Notes: generated by a model from the sequence alone, not told the origin. Numbered from the stretch's first letter, positions 1 through 11,871 are shown. The stretch is DNA of 21,351 bases from Conidiobolus incongruus B7586 (GCA_000697335.1 JNEM01014447.1:1-21351); one strand, 5' to 3'. Made by a program: numbers and translations.

Positions 1-3000
1 TTAATAGAGATATATATTTATTTATTATTTATCTAATAGTACTTCATCTGTTAATTTTAATAAAGATATAACTAATGATTATTTTTTTATATAATATAAT
101 AAGTTAATTTATTAATGTTTTTAAACTTATAAGTAAATTACCTTTTAAATATAATATTGCATACAAAATTAAACTTCTTTTAAATATTTAACTATACTTA
201 AAACTTATTTATCATTTATCTCTTAAATAATACTAAACTTTAAAAAAAAATCTAAAAATTACTTGAAAATAAATATATTAAACCTTCTTCATCACTATAA
301 AAATCTTTTATTCTTTTTATATAAAAAGATAATAATAATTAAAAATTATATATTATAATTATGTTTTAAACTTTAAAACTATTAAAGATAAAATCCCATT
401 ATTAAACTTATATGATATTAAAGATAAACTACTTAAATTTATTATATTCACTAAATTAAATGTCAAAAATAATTATTATAATATTAAAATTGAAGAAAAT
501 TCTATTTTTTAATTATTTTCAATATTCTATTAAGTTATTATAGATTTACTGATATAAACTTTAAATTATATAATCCCTTTATAATTTTCATTTAATTTAT
601 TAATTTCTTTTTTAATTTTGTTTTTAATAACTTTATTATTATTTACTTTGATAATAACTTAATCTATTTAAAAACTAAAAAAAATATATTTAACATATTA
701 ATTAAATTTTAAAAATTATTTAAAAATATAAATAACTTTTAAAATTATCAAAATATATTTTTAATGTTTTTTCTATCTTTTTCTATGATATTATTATTTT
801 TTTAAGGAATTAAGATTGATTTAACTAAATTTAATGATGTAAAAGCTTTTGCTATAATTATAAATAAAGATTAACTTATGTTTATACTTAAATTTTTAAA
901 TTACTTTGAAAATTTCATTGATTCTTTTATTAAACTTACAATTCTTTTAATTAATCTTTTAAGAAAAAACTCTTTTTTTAAATAAACCCTATTATATACT
1001 TTTTTATAAATATCTTAATTTTCTATATTATTAATATCTTTATTTTATTTATTTTTGATCTTAAACTACCAATTATTATTTTTACTAATTTTAATTTTTT
1101 TGTAATTAATAGATAGTTAACTTAATCTAAATTTAATTTATATTTTACCTTTTAACTATAAGATAAAATAATAAATAAGGGAGAATAAGTTAAGTAAAAC
1201 TTTAAAAATATTAACTTAAAATTTATAATATTCTAATTAAAAAAAAATAAAACTAGCTGAATTAAAATATCCAGTTTATAAATAAAAACTTTTTGCTTTA
1301 ATAAAAATAATCAAAAACTATTCATATTTTTATTTTATAACTTATTTTTAACCTTTATAGATTATAAAACACTTATTTATTTAAACACTCAAAAGCATTT
1401 ATTAAAAAGATAAGTTAAATAGATTAAAACTATATAAGCTTATCTTTTCTTTATTTAATATCTCTTAGGTTAATAAAATTATATTATAGATACTTTGTTA
1501 AAAAATCTTACATACTTATCTTTTTATTCTAATTATGAAAACCTAATAAATATCAACTTAATAAATATTAATAAAAGAAATAAAAAATTTATTAAACTAT
1601 TTTAAAAAACACTCCCAAATAATAATTTCTTTATTTTAATTAAAAAAAACTTTTTAAACTATTAAAAAACTAATTAAAATAAGATAAAAGATTTAAAATC
1701 ATCAATAACTTATTATACCATAATAATTATTTATATATCCTTGATATTCTTAAGATTTAATAAGTAATATTTAATAAATATTATAATTTACTTATTAAAA
1801 GATATTAAAACTAGTTAAAAATTATTAAGAAAATCAAAATAAAATATTACTAATTTTTAATTAAATTAGTTTAGAAATACATTAATATTTGTAATATATA
1901 CTAAAGAATTAAATATAATACCTAATTAAAATATGGTAAATTTATTCCCTTATAAATTTTTAATAAAACTTAATAATAAATCTAATCTAATTTTATAGAA
2001 ATTTTTAAATCAACAACTAGTTATAATTACTTACTAATTATAATTGATTTATTCTTTAAATATGTTTATTTTATTTTTTGTTTTAAAACTTCTATAGTTA
2101 AAAATATTACATAATTATTATTCTCTAATATCTTTACTTATTATAAAATTTTATAAACTATTATATCTGATAAAGATATATAATTTAACTCTTAATTTTA
2201 AAAGTTATTATTTTATTCCTTTAAGATTAATTTAACTATGTCTATTACTAATTATCATTAAATTAATAAACTAGTTGAAAAAACTATTAAAATCTTAAAA
2301 TAAATGATTAAAGTTTATATTAACATTAATGTATTAAATTAAAATATTTATATTAACTAACTTTAATATTTATTCAACATTTTTATTAATAAATCAACAG
2401 GTTTTAACCTTTATTTCATTAATTATAATAAATATCTTATTTTAATAATTACTCTAAAACTTTTAATCAACTTACCTTTAAATATTATTGAATTTTAATT
2501 TAATATCAAATATATTAATTCCCTTATTAAATTTAACTTAGAAGTAAATTAAAGGATTATAAAACAATAATACTAAAAGTTATCTAGAAATCTTTTTAAA
2601 TATAAAACTAGTATGTTTATATATTTAGAATAATCTATCTTTAAACTTACCTTACTCAAATCTAAATTAAATCCATAAACTTGCTATTATATTATAACCT
2701 TTATTAAATTTAATTTATCAATTTAAATTTAGAAAATATTACCTTAAAATTACCTTTAACTTTAAAGATCAACTTTATCTTTTATATATTTAAAATCAAA
2801 CTTTACTTTGAAGACTTTAACATTTTTTTTAATTAATTAAAAACTTTAAAACTAAATTTAATTATTAATTAAGATAGAGAAGAAGAATATTATATTAATT
2901 ACATAATTAAATTTAAATCTACTAAGAATAAACTTTATTTCTATATAAAATAAATATATTATCTTATTAAAAAAGTTATATAAGAACTTTTAGAAAGTAT

Positions 3001-3100
3001 TAAGAATACCTTAACTTATTATACCAATTTACAAAAATCTAAAGAATATGTCTTTTTTAAGAAATTTATTAAAAAAGTATTAAAAGACTAATTTTTTAAA
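1..3100 (+). mobile_element. Fossil Ty3/gypsy chromovirus, pol region, truncated by window edge
   Basis: This is an old, broken LTR retrotransposon of the Ty3/gypsy family, recognised by faint translated similarity in the order expected for pol. Reverse transcriptase active-site and connection regions lie around 0.6-1.06 kb, RNase H around 1.26-1.5 kb, integrase with its core around 1.65-2.5 kb, and a chromodomain-like tail around 2.87-3.08 kb. The chromodomain after integrase places it with the chromoviruses, common in fungi. The 5' part (gag and 5' LTR) would lie left of the window. A 3' LTR, if any, should fall in 3.1-3.48 kb, but I could not delimit one. The copy carries dozens of breaks, cannot make protein, and is almost pure A/T, so it is probably very old. 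Right boundary uncertain by a few hundred bases. Confidence 0.75.
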
Positions 3101-3487
3101 TTCTTATATATATTTTTATATAATTCAATTAATAATAAGTTATATAATTAATTTATACTTTTATAGTTAAATTAATTTTATAAATAATATTAAATTATAT
3201 AATAAACTAGGTTCTTTATTTTTTTTCAATTCTTATTATTTTTTATCTTTTTTATTATTTCTAAGATTAAAACTATATCTTATTAATAATATAATATATT
3301 AACACTATTTAATAAAAATCTTCATATATCAGTAACTTATTTTAGTTTGAAGTTTAATTAAACTTTATTTATATTTACATATTATAACTATATTATAATA
3401 CTATATTTTATATCATATTATTTTTATATTAAGTTTTCTTCTATATTATATTGGTATTTACTAATATATTTATATAATAAGAATCTT

Positions 3488-4744
3488 TATGATTGAAAAA
3501 AAAATTTAATATATAAAAAGTGAAAATAAATATATAATATAAAATTAATAATTTTTTTATTTCTAATAATTTTTTGCTATATTTTTAACAAAGATTTAAT
3601 ATTTAAAAAATAATTCTTTGTATTAAAGACTAAAATTTGATGTTTTATAAACTAATTAAATTTTTCTATAGAAATTTTCTTTCTTGTAAATTAGTTTTTT
3701 AATTACCTAAAACAATTATAATTACATAGGTTATAATCTAAAGAATATACTAAATATAATAGTTTTTTCCAGTTATTTTTAATTACAAAGTTTTTTATAA
3801 CTTTAAATTTATGTATTTTATAATTATCATATAAAATAATAAGTTTTCTTAAATTATATTGAGAATACTAATTAAAAGTAGTTTTAATTAAAAAAATAAT
3901 ATAAAATATATTATTAATTAATTTTCCTTTAAAATCTAAATAAAAATAGCATATATTATTATAATCTATTATAACAATTAACATTTGCTTATTAATAAAA
4001 TATTTATTTAAAAAAATTTGTGAAGGGGGTTAATTTAGCTTAATCTAACACTTTGATTTATATTTTAATAAAAAATTATACAAAAGAATCTAAGATTCAT
4101 AAATTATAGTAATTTATTATAAAATTTTTAGTTTCTAGCTATATTTTAGTAAGTTTTATTTAATAATAGCTATTCTAGTTTTTTTTAAGTTTTAGTTAAA
4201 TTATAAGGTACCTATTTTATACTTTTATTAATTAATTTTAATTTAAACATTAATATATATATAACACTTATTTAACTAATATTAAAATATCTTGATAATT
4301 CTCTAACTGAAAGAAAAAGATATTTTTCAATATAGTTTTTATTTTATAAATAATTAAAAAAATAACAGTTGAAATTAATCTTTTAAATTTTAATAGGTTT
4401 TGGGTAGTTTTTCTCTTAACTTTAAAGTAATTTACCTAGTGATAAATTGTTAATTTAAATAATATTTCATTACCAAAGGCTACTTATAAATTTTAAATGA
4501 TTTTAGAGGATTTGTGGTTAAGTTTTATTAATACTAAAATAAAAAACTTTTGATGGTTACTATTTAGTTTAAATATAATTAAATTAAACAACCAATTTTA
4601 AAAAATAAATTTTTTAAACAAAAAAATTATTATATATATATATATATAATTCAAAACTACTTATTTTCCTATTTGTTTTATATATATATTTTTATTTAAA
4701 ACTAATAATATATTTGAAAAATCAGATATTAAAAAATTTCCCAT
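3488..4744 (-). mobile_element. Decayed mariner DNA transposon, copy 1
   Basis: This copy is homologous in reverse complement to the better preserved copy at 19566-20839, with alignable sequence from the outer end near 4744 through the whole transposase region to about 3490. The transposase relic reads on the minus strand from about 4.42 to 3.63 kb and shows the same landmarks: an Asp-Glu-Ser block followed by a stop where Trp is expected, and a Tyr-Ser-x-Asp-Tyr-Asn block near the third catalytic position. The 4744 end matches the other copy's terminal sequence; the 3488 end is eroded and approximate. A (TA)n tract at about 4630-4648 sits at the same place as one in the other copy. Many stops are present, so it makes no active transposase. 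It abuts the gypsy fossil on its left. Confidence 0.72.
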
Positions 4745-5830
4745 TTCTTCAATTCTATGATAATAATTATATCTTAACATCATAAATCTTGAATCAAATA
4801 TTCAAATATTTTTTAAATATATATATATAATAATTAATAATATATATATTAATTAATTTAAATATTTTATAATTTTATAGAAAATAAATTGAGTTTGATC
4901 AAAAAAAATCAAATTTATATTAAAAACTATAAATATAAAAATTATAGCATTATATTGAATATATTAGCTATTAATATAGTTAATTATACTTATAAAGTGA
5001 TATATTTTTCTAATTTCTAAAAATAAATAGAATAAATTGATTAGATAATATATTAATCAATTATTATATAACTCTTAAAATTTTAATAATATTATTAACC
5101 ATTATTTAATTTTCTCCAGACTTATCATATTAATCTATTGTAAATTGAATAAATATCAAAAATTATATAAGTTTTAAAAAAAGAATAAATAAAATATTTT
5201 AAATTCCAGTAAATATAAATAATATATTTTTAATATAAAATTAAGAAAGAATTAATTAATTCAATGATAAATTTTTCAATCAAATCTCATTATAATAAAC
5301 TTAGTATACTTAAATTATATTATATCTCCCTTATTTTTTACACAACTAATAAATAGAAAATTTTCCAATATTCATTTGTTTTTTTATAATCTTTTAAGGC
5401 TGATCAATGAACTTTTGATTATTAAATTAATATTTTTGAATGATGAATTTAGATAACTTATTGTGAATTTTAAAAAATAAATCATCTAACCTTTAATGCT
5501 TTAACATATATTCAAAATCATAATTAGGTATTTGATATACCAATATCATGTTTTATTTCTTGAATTTGAAACTATTATTTTTTTTAGTTCAATTATAAAA
5601 TGAAACAATTCAAAATTTCATTATCATTGTATTCATTTTCAAATGAATTATCACAAAATATTGATGATTTGTTAGTTTGATTTTGCGGCCATTTCAATTT
5701 TGAATTCTAGTCATTGATTAAAATTTACTCAATATAAAAATTCTCAAGGTTGATATTATTTCCATATTTGGCTGCTGATTCTTTATACAACTATTTTGGC
5801 ATATTGAAGTAATGATTTTATAGTTAAGTA
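4745..5830. other. AT-rich linker without a gene
   Basis: I see no open frame or RNA gene here. The first 250 bases or so align in reverse complement with the DNA just inside mariner copy 2, as part of the inverted duplication. The segment from 5.38 kb onward is slightly less AT-rich and leads into the copy A promoter. Confidence 0.6.
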
Positions 5831-5840
5831 TATATAAAAG
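5831..5840 (+). promoter_or_regulatory. TATA box of MFS copy A
   Basis: A TATATAAAAG sequence lies 61-70 bases before the copy A start codon. Copies C and D have similar TATATAAAAA or TATAAAAAG elements 48-60 bases before their starts, so this is probably an inherited core promoter and not a random AT-rich match, although the surroundings are so AT-rich that chance matches are frequent. Confidence 0.5.
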
Positions 5841-5900
5841 TTAAAGTAACGATACAAAAGATATATAATAGCTCCATTTGATATATTAACTTATTACATA

Positions 5901-7166
5901 ATGAATACCGATAATACGATAAAAAGAGAAGTACTATCGGCAATTGGTCCAAATTCAATCGAATCCTTATCACCGCCAGAAAAAGATCATTTAGATACCC
6001 TATATGCATGGGTAATGGCTTTGGCTGGATTCTTCATTCAGTTTATGCTATTTGGAAGTGTATCCGTATTTGGAGTTTACTTAGCTCAGTATATTATTCA
6101 TGAATTTTCATACGAATCGAAATCGCTATTATCGCTGGTAGGTGGTTTAAGTGTGCTAATTTACTCTAAATGCTCACTGCCATCAGGAATTGTTGCTGCT
6201 AAAGTAGGCCCTCGTGCGAGTATTATCGCTGGAGATGTTATTTTTGGAGTTGGTTTTGTGATTGCCTCTTTAACAAATCATGTATAGATGTTATTCTTGG
6301 GCCAATCTGTTCTAGCTGGTATTGGAGTGACTCTTGGTTTTATCCCAAAAATCAGTATAGTTCTCCAATGGTTTTCCAAACACCGTGGTTTAGCTGTCGG
6401 AATCACAGCTTCAGGGTCTGGTGTTGGAGTGCTTGTACTTGCTCCTGTGATCCAAGCAATAATTGATTCAATTGGAGTTCATTGGGCATCGAGAGTAAAT
6501 GTAATCTTAGGTACTATTATAGCCATCAGTGGTGGGTTGATTATCAAAACTAGGGTACCTTTCCAAAGACCCAAGAAAATATTTGAAACTGATATTATCG
6601 CGAATACCAAGTTTATTGCTCTTTGGGGTGTGGGATTAACTTCCTGCTTTGCTTACTTTTTACCTTTCTTCATCATGCCATTATACTGTAAAAACTACGG
6701 TATTTCACCCTCAATTGCTAGTTTAATAGTGGGATTGATGAATGGTGCTTCAGCTATTGGCCGTATTGTCACTGGTAAAGTTTCAGACCGTTTCGGGAAT
6801 GTGAATACCTTGTTTATCTGCCACCTTGTCTCCGCATTATCCCTTGTAGTAATTTGGCATTTTGCAATCAATGTCTGGTCTCTTATTGTATTCTCCTTGG
6901 CTTTTGGTATTTTTTCAGGTTGATTCTTTTCTATTTCAGCTCTCATTGCACCTCAATTGTTCGATATGGATAAAATTGCTAAGGTCAACGGCCCATTCTA
7001 TACATATTCAGCTCCTAGTTATATGTTAGGATCTGTTATTGCCACAGCTATCACTAACTCGTATACAACAGAAAACTTCGTCAATTATTTATCAGCTCAA
7101 TTCTATGTTTTTGAATGCTATATACTCTCATGTATATGCTTAATCTGGCTTAAATTTCAAATATGA
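5901..7166 (+). pseudogene. MFS transporter copy A, full length with two in-frame stops
   Basis: This is a 421-codon frame aligned from start to end with the intact copy C, with no frameshift. An in-frame TAG at 6285-6287 replaces the Trp at copy C residue 132, and a TGA at 6921-6923 falls at the position of copy C Ala344. The N-terminal piece has the family's Tyr-Ala-Trp first membrane segment and a PSGI loop; the middle piece has the QWFSKHRGLAVGI and ASGSGVG stretch and the GASAIGR and GKVSDRFG (motif A-like) stretch; the last piece has KVNGPFY. The ATG start is well placed below a TATA box. Both stops can arise by single changes, so loss looks recent compared with B and D. Otherwise it would be a multipass plasma-membrane-type porter; the substrate is unknown. 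Stop read-through is conceivable, but nothing in the sequence supports it. Confidence 0.85.
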
Positions 7167-8150
7167 TAAAGTTTTTGAAAATTTTTAATTATAAAATCAA
7201 ACTGACATTTTTACTACATTGGAGCTACCGAATAACCCTAATTTCAGCATTTTATCAAAAAATTTCATTTTAATAATAATAAATTATTCTATTAGTTCAA
7301 AATAAAAGAATAAATTAAAATACTATAGAAAAAAAATATTTAAATTGCTATTAATTTTTATTATTTTTTCTTGTACAAAGAATGTGTATGATATTTTAAA
7401 TTTTTTCCAAGTAAACATAAATTAGGATTTAATCCACTACATATATGTATTATTATGTTTGAAGAGCAGTAAAAATAATATCGATTATGTTTTTGATAGT
7501 AATTAAAATTGAATTATTTCTTAAATTTTATTTACTATAATCTTTTTTTATTCAAATCATTATTTTTAGATTTTGAAATAAAACAAATAATTTAGTATTC
7601 AGAATAATTGAAATTCTGGTAACCTTATTAAATTATTACCAGTATATCATAATGATTTTAATAATGTTATTTATGTCATAGTTAACAAAATAATTTCTAA
7701 GAATTTATTAAATATTTTGAGTTCTATAAATTACGAAAGTATCTATTCAACTAATTGAAAGTCGGAATAAAACATGTTGTTAATAAAATATAGCTTTAAA
7801 AATATCGCTAAAAAGTTTTAACCGAAATTATTTTATATATGGTATAAAATTCGAGAATAAATATTAAAATCGGAAATAAATAATTAGTTCATAGCAATTC
7901 AAAATCATTTATATCTGCCAATTCAAAAAATTTTTAGATAGAATTAGTACCAAAATGTTATAATTAATTATTTCCTAAGGATTAAAAAATTCAAATTTCA
8001 ATTTAAAAAATCATTTTAAAATTAATTGATTTTGATTGGCTAATAATTTTCCAAATTGATTAATCTAAATTTGATCAACATCTAATTAATTAATTTAATA
8101 TATTAATTTGTATTGGGAAAGCCGTATCCAAAGTAGTCTAAATAAAAAAG
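7167..8150. other. AT-rich spacer without a recognised gene
   Basis: No coding frame, RNA gene or element ends were recognised. There is no clear counterpart at the mirrored place in the right arm, so this spacer may have been inserted or has diverged beyond recognition. Confidence 0.5.
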
Positions 8151-8159
8151 AGAGATCTG

Positions 8160-8385
8160 GGGAATTCCAGGTAAGTGTTAGGGAGATAGTGGGTTTATTG
8201 GTTTAAATCAAATAGCTGGGAGGACCCAGGTCGAACTTGTCTTGTTTAAAATAGCTCTAATTCCAGGTGTTATATAGATTGAATTGGGTAAAGATGATTC
8301 ATGAGATTCTCCGGCGACTTACATCATCGGACAATTAAAGATAGAGCGGGAGCAGACGGTATGCGAGGGGGAAACGACTTCAACA
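8160..8385 (+). repeat. Conserved unclassified block, left copy
   Basis: This stretch is much richer in G and C than its surroundings and is matched by an inverted copy at 16303-16520. The best part is around 8210-8233, where GGGAGGACCCAGGTCG is shared exactly, preceded by a similar AAATAG. Similarity continues after it through AATTCC and GGTAAAG-like patches to a TGCGAGGG patch near 8365. No long frame is open on either strand, no tRNA or 5S rRNA fold was recognised, and element ends are not visible. It might be a relic of a gene exon, a short interspersed element or a regulatory or structural RNA segment. Confidence 0.5.
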
Positions 8386-8629
8386 TTAAGTTGATGTAAG
8401 GATACTTGGGTAGAAGTGAGTCATATGTTTCGTGACAATATTATGAACCAAATTCAAACATAAGAATAGTTTTATTGAGTTTGAAAAAAAATTGATCAAT
8501 CAAAGAGTTTTTTGAGTTGAGTTTAAATCTTGAGTTTTTGTATATTAATTCAATTAAATATCTCGATGTTGACCTGATGAAGAGTTTATATTATTAGATT
8601 ATTGGAATTAATTGGACATATACCAGTTA

Positions 8630-9125
8630 TAATGGATTTTAAAAATGACTTTAGATATTTTACCAATCACCATTATATGCCTCAGTTTGGTTATAATACC
8701 CTTTGTGCACTTTTTCATTATTGAAGTAGTTTAAAATAGGGTATATTCTCTTTAGTTACTGTATGAATGAGCGGCATTATAATAATATCACTTGAAGTAG
8801 AAACAATCGTATAATTCTTATTCTTCATAGCTCCGGCAAGCATTATGCGGTGCTTTATCATTTGAGGAATCGTCGTGGCTATCCATATGACTCTCTATTA
8901 CTATATACTCATCGAGCAGAATACGTACTGGATAAAAGATAAAATAAGAAAAATATAGTAATTTTTTCCGTTTTTTATGCTATAACCAATATGACTCAAT
9001 TCTATTTCGATTCATTATTACCTTCTGGTTGAATATATTTCCTCTGAATTTTCTCCCTGTGGCCCAGTTTTTGAGCTTGTTGTTTTTTGTTTGGATTTCA
9101 TCTGCAGAAATAATCAATTTCAATT
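8630..9125 (+). pseudogene. Possible relic of an unidentified multipass membrane protein
   Basis: Translated pieces in more than one plus-strand frame are strongly hydrophobic and look like successive membrane segments. One lies near 8665-8740 (ILPITIICLSLVIIPF), another near 8820-8935 (FLFFIAPASIMRCFII, then a stop, then GIVVAIHMTLYYY), and another near 8960-9105 (VIFSVFYAITNMTQFYFD and a Trp-containing run). Several stops are TGA at places where Trp would suit, in line with G-to-A decay. A seven-helix receptor or similar protein is possible, but I recognise no family motif, and AT-rich DNA produces hydrophobic frames by chance. Treat as a weak call. Confidence 0.25.
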
Positions 9126-9129
9126 TGTA

Positions 9130-9711
9130 TACATATTTTAAAGTGAAGAATATATTACTTCGATTGTGAAAGAGAGTTCAATTTGGTACACTGATTTGCT
9201 TTCTGTATAATATTGGATATTGTAAATATAATTGTAGAAAATTTTGGTGTTGCCGTGAATTTTTATTTACTGAAACCTTGTATAGTTGAATTTAAGGTTG
9301 CATTCAAATGCTTACACTTCCAATTTATCAAAAGGATTGTTTTGATACTAGAATAAAGTATTTTCAGTTTTTTGTGAGTTTGTTTAAAGTTTTTATAAAC
9401 ATAGTATATAGCTTTGGACAGATCAATGAAATACAAAAATTATAAGCTATACTGAACTCGAATGGTTTATTGCACACATTTCATCATTTAGATAATCATT
9501 GTTCATTTAATCAATTTTCAGTTTGATTCTAATATATAAAAATGATCACAAAGTTCCTATTACTAATAACTTTTATTAAATAATAGATCTCAAATCATTA
9601 GTATAAAATTATTTAGATTTGATTGAATTTGATTTACTCTGGTCATAAAGATAATTTTTATCTTTGCTATTATTAAATTAACAAATGTGCCCTAGTGTTT
9701 ATAATTAAACT
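9130..9711. other. AT-rich spacer without a recognised gene
   Basis: I see no coding frame or structured element in this stretch, which lies downstream of the broken MFS copy B. Confidence 0.5.
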
Positions 9712-10873
9712 TTAACTACGGTCTTTAATGTTAAAATGAAACTTGAATCAAAGTAGGATTAGACAAAATACAATCAAGGATCAAAAGGAGTATATCTGAA
9801 TAGGAAAATAATAGTGTTGAGGCCCAACCATATAATCATTAATCATGGATGTAGTAATTAATTTGCCAACAATGTATGCGGGTGCTGAATTAGTATAGTA
9901 TGGTCTATTCACCTGGGCCAGTTTTAAAAATTCAAATAGTCGATGTACAATAAGTGCAGAAATGGTAAGTTTTTGGAAAAACACCATAACGGATTCCAAA
10001 AATAATGATGAACTAGGCTGTGGTATTAGAATTCGAAATCAGTAAAAATGAAAGTGCTGAGACAAGGTGGCATCCAAGCAAAGTGGCTACAATACAAGAT
10101 CATAAGGGAAAAAGAGACCTACTATTTAAAATATCATATAAGTCCTAATACCGTACAAAGCAATAGATTCTGGATTACAAATAATTTCACTGTGAAAATA
10201 TTTTTAAAGCGTTTTGAATGGCAATCTTGGTTTGAATATGGTTATTCTGATGGAATAATCAAACCTAGAATTGCATTGACTCAGGGTGTCCTTCTAACAC
10301 AAATGAAATTATTAAAGCTTTAAAAATGGGAGATAGAACTAATCTGCCAATTCCCGAACTAGTGGTAGTTAATCCAATCGCTACTCTACAATATTTGTGG
10401 AACCATTGGGAAAATGTACTTACTACAGGTTCATAATAAAGAGAAACAACAGTTCCTATCAAAGATCCTTATCCAACAAGTAGATGCCATAGTTTTGTCG
10501 CAAACGATGAAAGAAGTAATCCCGAAGCAAGTAATATATGTCCAAATGATAAATTTACTCTATGACCGGCGCGCTAACAAGATACCTGAGGGTAAACAGA
10601 AAATAGATGCTAATCCAGAGTCAACTAAAACAATTAGTAACAAAATGGACTTTGGCCCGTTGGCAAACTCATAATTGATATGATTATTGAGATAGACATC
10701 ATAACTATACATGCTACCGTATAGAACAAATAGGATCCAGAGGTTAGTTAAAGCAATCATCCAAGCATAAAAGGTATCAGCCAGATGTCGATTTGATCAT
10801 TTCTCAATATTTGATTCATTCAAATTCCCATATTTAAGTTCTTTTGAAAATCTTGGCATTTTGTGTCAGTCAT
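9712..10873 (-). pseudogene. MFS transporter copy B, broken with internal deletion
   Basis: The minus strand holds recognisable parts of the same transporter as copy C in the right order. The start is ATG at 10873-10871 (MTDTKCQ against MNDTNSQ in C). The first membrane segments and the CLPSGILLAR loop lie at about 10795-10560, the QWF and SGIGRLVLSP region at 10462-10265, and the C-terminal QVNRPYY region at 9999-9781, with a weak tail to a stop near 9712. About 36 codons are missing near 10084: the copy jumps from the equivalent of C residue 269 to about 306, losing the GASAIGR and GKVADMFG loop. Several frameshifts and stops occur, including TGA for Trp in the tail. Nucleotide similarity to copy C is high in the N-terminal third, so B looks like a nearby duplicate of C. 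No clear TATA box remains. Confidence 0.88.
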
Positions 10874-11620
10874 ATCAGTGATCTGATTATTTAATGACCA
10901 TTTGATCTTATCGAATCTATTTGAATATTAATTTTTAATCTCAAAGTACAAAGAGTCAAAAGATGAATTAGTGTTACTGGAGTATGGCCCCAATTAGGTT
11001 CAACTATTTTTGCTCATCATAATTTTCAATAATGATGATTACTTTAAAGATATCAATAATTCAATCAGATTCCTAACAAATATTTGCTATAAATATGATT
11101 TATATATAGTGTTCAAAAATATAATTGTATTTGAAATATATATGAAATATTTTATCATTCCTATATAGAGAATATAGTAATATTTAAATTACTATGGCTC
11201 AAAGCTTTTGTATTATCCGCTACCTGAACTAATTTGTCCAGTTAATTCCTCGAGAATTCTATTCATTTTACAAGATTTTAGGATTTTACAAACTAAATTA
11301 TACTCAATAATACCTGTTAAAGATTTTAAACTAACAATAGTCCATGTTTTGATGTTTTTATCTTTATTTAAAAAAACAATTATATTTAATTTTACATCTA
11401 TAATCTACTTTCAACTATATTATGATTTCAATATTTCACAAAATTTTGAAATAATTCTTGTTAAGACTAAAGTTGTATTGTATACTATTCATGATATTTT
11501 TTCTATCACTAATTCTCAACATATTGTGTATTATGAATATATGTGATTCTTGTATTATAAAATCAATAAGAATTCAGTTCAAATTTGTAAGGCCATTTCT
11601 TAATTAAGTGATGGATATTA
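10874..11620. other. AT-rich spacer without a supported gene
   Basis: A 112-codon stop-free plus-strand stretch at 11208-11546 begins with TTG, has no ATG near its beginning, and its product is a low-complexity hydrophobic string typical of AT-rich DNA. I do not call it a gene. Nothing else was recognised here. Confidence 0.5.
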
Positions 11621-11625
11621 TAGAA

Positions 11626-11871
11626 TCAACTTTTATTCAATATATTTTGGTTACCTATATTGTAACCCTTCAGACCAAATTCATCTCGCAATCTATCACC
11701 TTTTGAAAATATAACCCCGGAATACCAGTCACATCGCTTCAAGATCTCATTTTTCTGAAGATCTAATATATTTCTTTACACAAACTACGTCCGACGAATG
11801 GTCTATAAAAACAGTTGTTGGGATATATTTTCATCATCGCATCTAGTCTTCTGTGAAGCCCATTAAACTTT
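11626..11871 (-). pseudogene. Small coding-like relic of unknown family
   Basis: This short stretch has clearly more G and C than its flanks, and its minus strand reads as protein-like in two overlapping frames. One frame, about 11871-11767, includes RRLDAMMKIYPNN and FYRPFVGRS before a stop. The other, about 11790-11626, includes KRCDWYSGVIFSKGDRLRDE and FGLKGYNIG before a stop. The amino-acid composition is balanced rather than the usual AT-rich string, which suggests a decayed exon, but I do not recognise the family. A TATAAAA on the opposite strand at 11804-11810, followed by CA-rich DNA to about 11990, could instead be an orphan promoter and leader on the plus strand. Confidence 0.25.

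Larger units (their letters stand above)
3488..8385 (+). repeat. Left arm of a large imperfect inverted duplication
   Basis: Reading rightward, this arm contains mariner copy 1, an AT-rich linker, MFS copy A and the conserved block. The same order appears in reverse complement at 16303-20839. The non-coding linker just outside mariner also aligns: about 4745-5000 matches the reverse complement of about 19380-19563 over a series of short blocks with small gaps, which argues for one duplicated segment rather than chance placement of four elements. The stretch 7167-8150 between MFS and block has no obvious match in the other arm, so the arms have gained or lost DNA. Arm limits are estimates; identity appears moderate, suggesting an old event. 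Confidence 0.6.

Noticed and set aside
4630-4648. (TA)n tracts at 4630-4648 and about 19659-19677 as possible origins or hotspots
   Set aside because: They lie at equivalent places inside the two mariner copies and are ordinary for this base composition.
5901-7166. Altered genetic code (TGA or TAG read as an amino acid)
   Set aside because: Copy C needs no such reading: its Trp codons are all TGG and it ends at a normal TAA. Stops in the other copies are better explained as decay.
8160-8385. tRNA, 5S rRNA or group II intron domain in the conserved block
   Set aside because: A few short resemblances were seen (a GGTCGAA-like patch, a TATGCGAGGG patch), but no complete fold or box spacing was found.
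10048-10674. Two plus-strand frames over MFS copy B (10048-10323 and 10414-10674)
   Set aside because: They are the opposite strand of recognisable transporter pseudogene sequence and have no independent support.
11208-11546. 112-codon stop-free plus-strand stretch
   Set aside because: It begins with TTG, lacks an internal ATG near its start, has no recognisable motif, and its hydrophobic low-complexity product is expected from AT-rich DNA.
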